Source: Aspidapion aeneum (lineage: Eukaryota; Arthropoda; Insecta; Coleoptera; Brentidae). Taken from it: a stretch of DNA of 64,000 bases. The notes below the pieces were generated by a model. That model searched no databases. It was given only the letters and a program-made list of their open reading frames with translations, and was not told the DNA's origin. The stretch lies in assembly GCA_963576565.1 (NCBI GenBank), contig OY755044.1, positions 56,194,608-56,258,607 of the forward strand. The letters run 5' to 3'. Shown one piece after another: positions 58,638-64,000 of this stretch; positions within the stretch are counted from its first letter, which is position 1, and each line of letters begins with the position of its first letter. Made by a program: the position numbers and the translations under genes.

Positions 58638-59389
58638 CAGTTTAATATCGTGTTCTTGAAACTTCAGATGTATAGGGAGTGTTTTTCCAGAATATTTTCC
58701 GCATTTTTTCTAAATTTTTTCAGATAGAAAAATAAAGTTTGATTAAAGTAAAAAGTTAAATTTGACGTTTGTTGACAGCTCACATGACGATAAATCCCTT
58801 TAGGTTTGCTGTTTATTTAATTTTTATTTACCTACATACAGAGTTTGATACAGGGGAGCAATAATTAGTAAGAGGCTAGGGGGGCTTAGCCTTCCCAAAC
58901 TCAAAATTAGACCTTCTCAAACAAAATGAGCATAATTTACTAGATGCGAACTGACTAAGTCCTTGAAAATTCCCAACTGTGGCTCTTTTAAAACTAATCG
59001 AAAATTTTCAATTTTTAAAATTTTTTTCAGTGTTGAAAAGTACCATATTTTTCGAAAAAAAATTTCGGAGGCGCATTTTTTTTTCGAAATGTAGAAAATC
59101 CTAATTTCTCTAAAATGTTAATTAAAAACGACACTCCGCGTACTTTACATTTGATTATACCACGTTCTGAAATAATAAAGAAACAATACTGCACTGTGGT
59201 TACTAAAAACGTAATACCTACTTGTTATGGGAATCATTCGGCAATTTTGTTTATTTTAAATAGGGTGATTTAGTTTATAATCTGTACATTTTGGGACTAA
59301 AATTGTTTTTGTGCTGTACTTTACGAGATATTCGTTAAAGAAACACAATCAATTCGACTACTTAACGTCTTAAAAACTTCGAAATTGAT
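58638..59389. other. Unassigned AT-rich DNA
   Basis: No gene, RNA or element border recognised. Confidence 0.45.
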
Positions 59390-59805
59390 GTTGACTCAAT
59401 TAAAATAAATGAATCCATGACGAATTTGATACCTTCGTAGCTAGCCTATTAGCACACTTCAAGTCAACTCCATGATATATCAGCCTTAAAAACAGTTTTT
59501 GTAAATATCTAATTTTTGGTTTTAACACAAAAAAGTTAAATTAAAAAAAAATAATAATTGTCAAAAAACTGTCATTAGCATTAATAGATTTTGATCAAAA
59601 TCTAATCACAAATTTTGTGAACATCGGTTCAGTGGTTTAGGAGCTATTGTGTTACGGACATACACACACACAGGCAGACATCGCGACAATATTGCTAAGA
59701 TAGGTCAAAATAAACCCAAACACATATTTTTGACGATATCTCAAGAAAAAAATTGTTGAAAAAAATACCTTTTCTTGCCATTGCTGCGCGAGCTAGGAAG
59801 GTAAA
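59390..59805. repeat. Dispersed repeat R1, copy 2 (uninterrupted)
   Basis: Collinear with 4725-4865 plus 7175-7505, which the mariner separates. It shows the R1 structure without the mariner. It directly abuts R3 copy 2. Confidence 0.7.
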
Positions 59806-59811
59806 AAATCT

Positions 59812-60341
59812 AACTATACTTGATATTGTGTTAAAGTGCCACCGCGTCATCATAACCGTGATGGGCGGGAAGGGAGTAGAGGGGTACATACAGTGGCCTG
59901 CACTTTATGTAATTTTTTTATTGGTATTGATTCTCAAACCGAGGCAATGCACTAATTAGTCATTAGCTTACTATTTTACTTGCTTTTTATTTATGTCTTC
60001 TTCTAAACGATTTTATTAGAAAGGAACATATATACTCTTGTCTGGTTGTTACGAACATATTGACTTAGCCGGGCTATGACGTTTTCTATTCGTTAAACAA
60101 ATTACTTATAAAAATAATTTTGGATTCTCTTTTATGTTTCGGATCTTTATTTATTAGGTACGTACCTATTTTATATCTCCTTTAAAAGATCTCGGTGTTT
60201 TATTATAGACATATAAAGCGGCACACTGCAGGTACAAAGTAAAACAACAATTTTTTGAGGCTTCTTTACATAGATTTTGCCGCAAAACTTGGTTAACCAT
60301 AGCTATGAGGCTGTGTCACTTATATACATCCTCAATTATAG
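59812..60341. mobile_element. TIR element R3, copy 2
   Basis: Same family and orientation as 58001-58637, with ends actatacttgatattgtg and a right end diverged to cctcaattata. Shorter by an internal deletion. Non-coding. Confidence 0.75.
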
Positions 60342-60739
60342 GTAAGTTTAGGTTTTATGACGGTATGACAAAAATCTTAAACAACCAGCTTAGAGCGGCT
60401 GACGCGATAATTACATACATGAGGGTATAACTTTTAAATCTTGAAATGATAAGAATCTTGATTTTTTTAGTAAAAACTGCACAGACACAAAAATGTTATT
60501 GTCACACAGATCATAATTAAACTATCCCAAAGTGATACATTTATCTAAACAAAACAGATGCACTTCGTATTAATTTAATTATTGGGATTCATATAAATTA
60601 AAGGCGTGCATCTATTATTATAAAATACCAAGTTATTGGCAATAATAATAATTGTGGTACCTAAGTATCGAAAACCATCGTCACTAGCAATATTGCTGAA
60701 TTTGCAATAATTTAATATAAAAGGCGATTTAACACACCA
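60342..60739. other. Unassigned DNA
   Basis: No gene or element border recognised. Confidence 0.4.
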
Positions 60740-60836
60740 TACAAGGGACCAGTATCCGGGGTCCACTCCTAACTAAGCGTTCGTAACCAGTTTCTGGACG
60801 TCCTGCTGAGCTTCGTAACCAGTTTCTGGACGTCGC
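60740..60836 (+). repeat. Paired-hairpin module, copy 2
   Basis: Two copies, 32 bp apart, of cgtaaccagtttctggacgt with core ccagtttctgg, preceded by gggaccagtatccggggtcc as in the LTR element leader (copy 1, minus strand). No LTR or other part of that element is visible beside it. Confidence 0.75.
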
Positions 60837-61588
60837 ACAAAGGGACCAATCGGGTGTAAAAGTGGAAGAAACTAAAAAAACACAAATGGACATATACAAT
60901 ATCTGGAACTCAAATTATGTAGCAAACTAGTGGGCGCTGAAAATGCAACAGGGTATTTTCACTTGTTTTTTAGTATGACGTGAGTTTGACACTTTAAAAA
61001 GCGTCTGTTTATTTTTTATGATAACTACATACAAATTATTGAATAATTATGTATTACTTTCTCTAATTGTATTCATTTTTTTTACATGGATACCATCCAG
61101 CACAGGTAATTTAACCAAAAAACACTAAATACCAATATCTAGCTGTAGGTTGTCATAGAGTTATCATATTTTTTAAACTAAGAAGTCAATTATTATTAGA
61201 ATTTACCTTAAAGAAATATAAAAAATATAATTTAGTGTGTAATAAAATGTTGTTAAGCAATACTATTGCCACTTTTTTGTTAATTGAATGTTTCTTAACA
61301 AAATGAAAAAAAAAATGGCTGCGCATTCTTGCGCCTTTTTGAGATTTTTAATATTAAAAATAAAGTGCCTACATACGACCCAAGTAAAAGAAATTAAAGT
61401 ATACATCTTAAATATAAAACTTGTTTGTATATTAACGAATTTTTATTAATTAAAAAGTGTTAAATTGACTAAAAATTTTGATAGTTTTTTAACATAAATT
61501 TGATTAACTCATTAAATTTAAAGATGGCGGACACGTAAAAATTAGGAAAAGCTTCGTTTGAAAAAATTTTAAAATAAAGGATTTTAAC
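60837..61588. other. Unassigned AT-rich DNA
   Basis: No gene or RNA recognised. Confidence 0.45.
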
Positions 61589-61817
61589 AAAAAAGTTTCA
61601 CGGGCAAGTCCTCAGAGGTAAATGTAGCTCGGGGACGCGTTTCGGCCTCATTAGGCTTCATTCAGCCCGAGCATAACCATAAAATGGAAGGAGATGAAAT
61701 GATGATGTGGGTATCTGAAAAAGAAATATGAAATATGGTGTTTACTGAGGAGAGACCAACTGTCAATTTATCCCCGAGCTACCTTTACCTCTGAGGACTT
61801 GCCCGTGAAACTTTTTT
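61589..61817. mobile_element. Inverted-repeat element with a hammerhead-like core
   Basis: The 47-bp arms 61589-61635 and 61771-61817 are complementary with one mismatch (aaatgtagc versus the complement AAAGGTAGC). The spacer is 135 bp. No coding and no TSD defined. The left arm's inner end forms one strand of the ribozyme-like stem described separately. Confidence 0.75.
61627..61672 (-). ncRNA. Hammerhead-ribozyme-like motif
   Basis: Minus-strand order: GCTCGGG (stem I), CTGAATGA (core, one base longer than the consensus CUGANGA), GCCT-AATG-AGGC (stem II), C, GAAAC, GC, GTC, CCCGAGC (stem I). The 7-bp stem I is perfect. Stem III is minimal (A-U and C-G with a 2-nt loop), as described for ribozymes in Penelope-like elements. 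Cleavage would follow GUC (minus strand, 61634-61636). The extra core base makes activity uncertain. Confidence 0.5.
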
Positions 61818-62257
61818 GTGAAACTTTTTACCTCGTGAACTTCCTTCAAATTTAAAGGATTTTAATCAAATTGATATAAACAACTTTTTTGGCCTGTAAA
61901 AAGCCAAGTGAATTATGGTAGCGGTAACAGTTACTTTAGTTAAAAGGAGTGGGGGGAGGGTAAATCTTCGAAAGTTAAATTTTGAACCAAAACTTTTACA
62001 AACTTGCCGTTTTCGTATTTTTAACTTAGGAAAGGTGCCCGAAAATTTTTCAAAAATATCATTTTGACAGATCTTTGTTTTGGAAAGGGTTAAGTGGATT
62101 ATCAAAGGACCACGCACTAGTTTACACAGGCCTTATGGGGAATTTTTGTCTCGGTTAAACTAGCTATAATTTTAGTATGTTATAGTGGGGTATATAACAA
62201 AAAAAAATGTAAGTAAAGTTAAGTTTTTCTATGTACAGTTTTTGAGACGGTTCGAGA
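61818..62257. other. Unassigned DNA
   Basis: No gene recognised; the minus-strand frame at 61866-62117 has no motifs. Confidence 0.4.
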
Positions 62258-62330
62258 GAGAATTTCTCGTTCTTGGATTGAGACTCCACAGACCTGCATA
62301 GGTACAAGTTTTCCAAAAATTTATGTATAA

Positions 62331-62402
62331 TCTTTGGTAACTTAATGAAAGAGCGTTTGCGTACTGAGCAAGAGGTTCTGGGTTCGAGTCCCGGCCGAAG
62401 AG
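62331..62402 (+). tRNA. tRNA-like gene or pseudogene, copy 1 (anticodon position ACT)
   Basis: It folds as a cloverleaf: acceptor TCTTTGG with CCGAAGA (7 pairs, one G-T), D arm ACTT/GAGC (one mismatch), anticodon stem TTTGC/GCAAG with loop GTACTGA, variable AGGTT, and T arm CTGGG-TTCGAGT-CCCGG. The B box GGTTCGAGTCC is intact; the A box is weak. A T8 run follows at once, a Pol III terminator. Base 32 is G, and an ACT anticodon (Ser) without a long variable arm is not normal, so a pseudogene or SINE-like head is more likely than a working tRNA. Confidence 0.6.
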
Positions 62403-62731
62403 AATTTTTTTTATAATTTTTCTTTCTTTAATCTTACTTGTTCTTTATGGTTTTAGGTCTTTGCATTATTATGCAATTTGGTATTTGACAAATATATTGG
62501 CAATCGCCCATTGCGATTCGAAATTTTATTACACGAAAAAGATGATCCCATGTTTTCAGACGTTGATACTATACGTCTAATTTGAGTTTTCATATCTTTG
62601 ACAGTGAAAAAGAAAAATTATAAAAATCAGTTAAATGGCTTGGTTGAGTTAATCCCCTGAGAATTTCTCGTTCTTGTATTGAGACACCACACACATGCAT
62701 AGGTGGAAGTTTTCGGAAAATTTATGTATGA

Positions 62732-62803
62732 TCTTTGGTAGCTTAATGAAAGAGCGTTTGCGTACAGAGCAAGAGGTTCCGGGTTCGAGTCCCGGTCAAA
62801 AAG
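62732..62803 (+). tRNA. tRNA-like gene or pseudogene, copy 2 (anticodon position ACA)
   Basis: Duplicate of copy 1 with a better A box (TAGCTTAATG) and an intact D stem GCTT/GAGC. Anticodon stem TTTGC/GCAAG with loop GTACAGA, T arm CCGGG-TTCGAGT-CCCGG. The 3' acceptor strand TCAAAAA pairs less well with TCTTTGG (one mismatch, one G-T). A T6 run follows about 6 bases on. Same doubts about function as copy 1. Confidence 0.55.
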
Positions 62804-62850
62804 GAACTTTTTTATAATTTTTCTTTCTTTAATTTTACTTGTTGTTTAAA

Positions 62851-63591
62851 GTTAACATTAATAAAACAATGTTAGAAAGCAAAACAATTACACATGTGTG
62901 GAGTGTATCCACAAAATAATATTAATAGGTCTTATTTTAACATAAATTTTGCCCTTATGTAATTTTTTTACAATGATCTTTAATACAAAACCTAATTTTG
63001 TATGTAGAGAATAGCAAAATGCAAGCAAAAAATAAACAACTTTTATCCAAAAAGCCTTTACATTAAATTCCTTTTTTTTTTAGAAAATGGTAAAATTAGT
63101 TTTTGGATGCAATATAAGTAAAAAAATATGCATGCATATGTCTTAGTGAGCACACTCTGTACAATATAGTATTTTTAGGAGACTCCTCTTCCTATTTCAA
63201 AATTGACTTGTCCATGATTTATCTCCAAGTTTAAAAAAAATGTGATTCCAGACTTTTGGGAGATACTGTATATTTCATAATATTAAAGGTTAAATAACTT
63301 AAACAGAAATATTATAAAATGTAGAATTTTTAAATTCATTTTTAATAAATGTTTAAGTCTTAATTACTTTTTTGTGTAAAAGTACTTAAATTTCTTTTAA
63401 AAAAATCTATTTTTAAATCACCCTGTAAAAAAAACAAATATTAAAGCTTTATAAAATATTAAACAGGTGCATTTTAACCTATATCACAATAACCAATACA
63501 CATAATTTTTGTTTCTAATATTTTGGGTGTTTAAATAATTATTTCCGACATTAGCTCCATTTGGCCCCTCTGTGCGTCGTCTCATTTGCCC
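62851..63591. other. Unassigned AT-rich DNA
   Basis: No gene or RNA recognised. Confidence 0.45.
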
Positions 63592-63690
63592 CTTAACTAA
63601 GCGTTCGTAACCAGTTTCTGGACGTCCGCTGAGCTTCGTAACCAGTTTCTGGACATCGTCTCTTTTTTTAACCCTGAACCTTTAGGGGCC
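63592..63690 (+). repeat. Paired-hairpin module, copy 3
   Basis: ccttaactaagcgttcgtaa, then two copies of cgtaaccagtttctgga 31 bp apart, then tctttttttaaccctgaacc, matching the LTR element leader (39972-40098, minus strand) further downstream than copy 2 does. Orientation is the same as copy 2. Confidence 0.75.
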
Positions 63691-64000
63691 GTAGAGCAAC
63701 TTTCTCGAGATCCAGAGCATGAAAGTTGGCGATTTTTACACTCTTTCGATAATAACTTTTTTAAAAGTCGTGTATATACACCAATAAGTTGAGATTAAAA
63801 TATTTAAAAAAAAATATGCCGTCAATTGTTTTCTTCATATTTTTTGTTCATAAAAATAAGTCTCTACCGAGACATATTAATAAAATATCATTAATATCTT
63901 TTTTTTAAATAAGCAAGCAAAAATCTTTTTTTTTTATTTGTGTTTTTTATACATTTGTGGATGTTATTTTGACAGCCTATATCTCTTTAACTTGTAATTT
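63691..64000. other. Unassigned DNA to the window end
   Basis: No gene recognised. Confidence 0.4.

Larger units (their letters stand above)
62258..62850. repeat. Direct duplication carrying two tRNA-like genes
   Basis: The segments 62258-62450 and 62660-62850 match outside the tRNA-like parts too: upstream gagaatttctcgttcttg and gcataggt...aagtttt, downstream tttttttataatttttcttt. The offset is about 401 bp. The duplication therefore copied a whole unit rather than each tRNA-like gene arising on its own. Confidence 0.8.

Noticed and set aside
1..64000. Host protein-coding exons
   Set aside because: I looked for conserved domain words and splice-flanked frames on both strands outside the elements and found none convincing; single small exons could still be missed.

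Overview
The window looks like an intergenic, repeat-dense stretch of a large, AT-rich animal genome, most likely an insect. The reasons are the mix of element families (an RTE-type LINE, a Jockey-type LINE, a CR1/Jockey-group LINE, a Penelope-like element, a DD41D mariner, hAT, pogo-like and TTAA-inserting elements, an LTR element and a tRNA-derived SINE), the absence of any convincing host exon, and the usual decay by stops and frameshifts. Species and order cannot be fixed from sequence alone; a beetle-like genome is only a guess. No bacterial-style operons, rRNA genes or CRISPR arrays are visible.

Layout. 1-1.1 kb: 5' part of a Penelope-like reverse transcriptase (minus), cut by the window edge. 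2.5-4.7 kb: degenerate repeats. 4.93-7.16 kb: a complete-looking mariner (DD41D) with about 465-bp terminal inverted repeats, inserted in an older repeat that recurs uninterrupted at 59.4 kb. 7.6-9.6 kb: two inverted-repeat elements. 9.6-18.5 kb: mostly unrecognised AT-rich DNA with a decayed LINE (12.0-14.35 kb), a tRNA-derived SINE (16.5-16.9 kb) and several duplicated segments.

18.5-49.4 kb is one nest. The base is an RTE-type LINE on the minus strand, split into four pieces. Two inverted-repeat elements (20884-42944 and 43155-49108) entered its endonuclease-coding part about 200 bp apart. The first holds a minus-strand LTR retrotransposon (21579-41494, TSD atat) with PBS, polypurine tract and near-identical LTRs but about 11 kb of non-coding, pyrimidine-rich (plus strand) internal DNA with several tandem arrays. 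That element was hit by a hAT transposon in its 3' LTR and by a full-length-looking Jockey LINE, which itself carries a TTAA-flanked insertion: five levels of nesting. The second inverted-repeat element was filled by small DNA elements (two hAT MITEs with perfect 8-bp TSDs, a pogo-like MITE, mariner-like MITEs and a CTGT-microsatellite element).

49.4-64 kb: a decayed DDE transposase (minus), a nearly intact second RTE-type LINE with one in-frame stop and a long AT tail (52.1-55.55 kb), a second CTGT-microsatellite element, two copies of a 530-640-bp TIR element, an inverted-repeat element with a hammerhead-ribozyme-like core (61.6-61.8 kb), and two tandem tRNA-like genes (62.33 and 62.73 kb). 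A paired 32-bp module near the LTR element's leader recurs at 60.74 and 63.59 kb. The genes here do not form a pathway: they are independent selfish elements layered on each other, and their nesting gives a relative insertion order.
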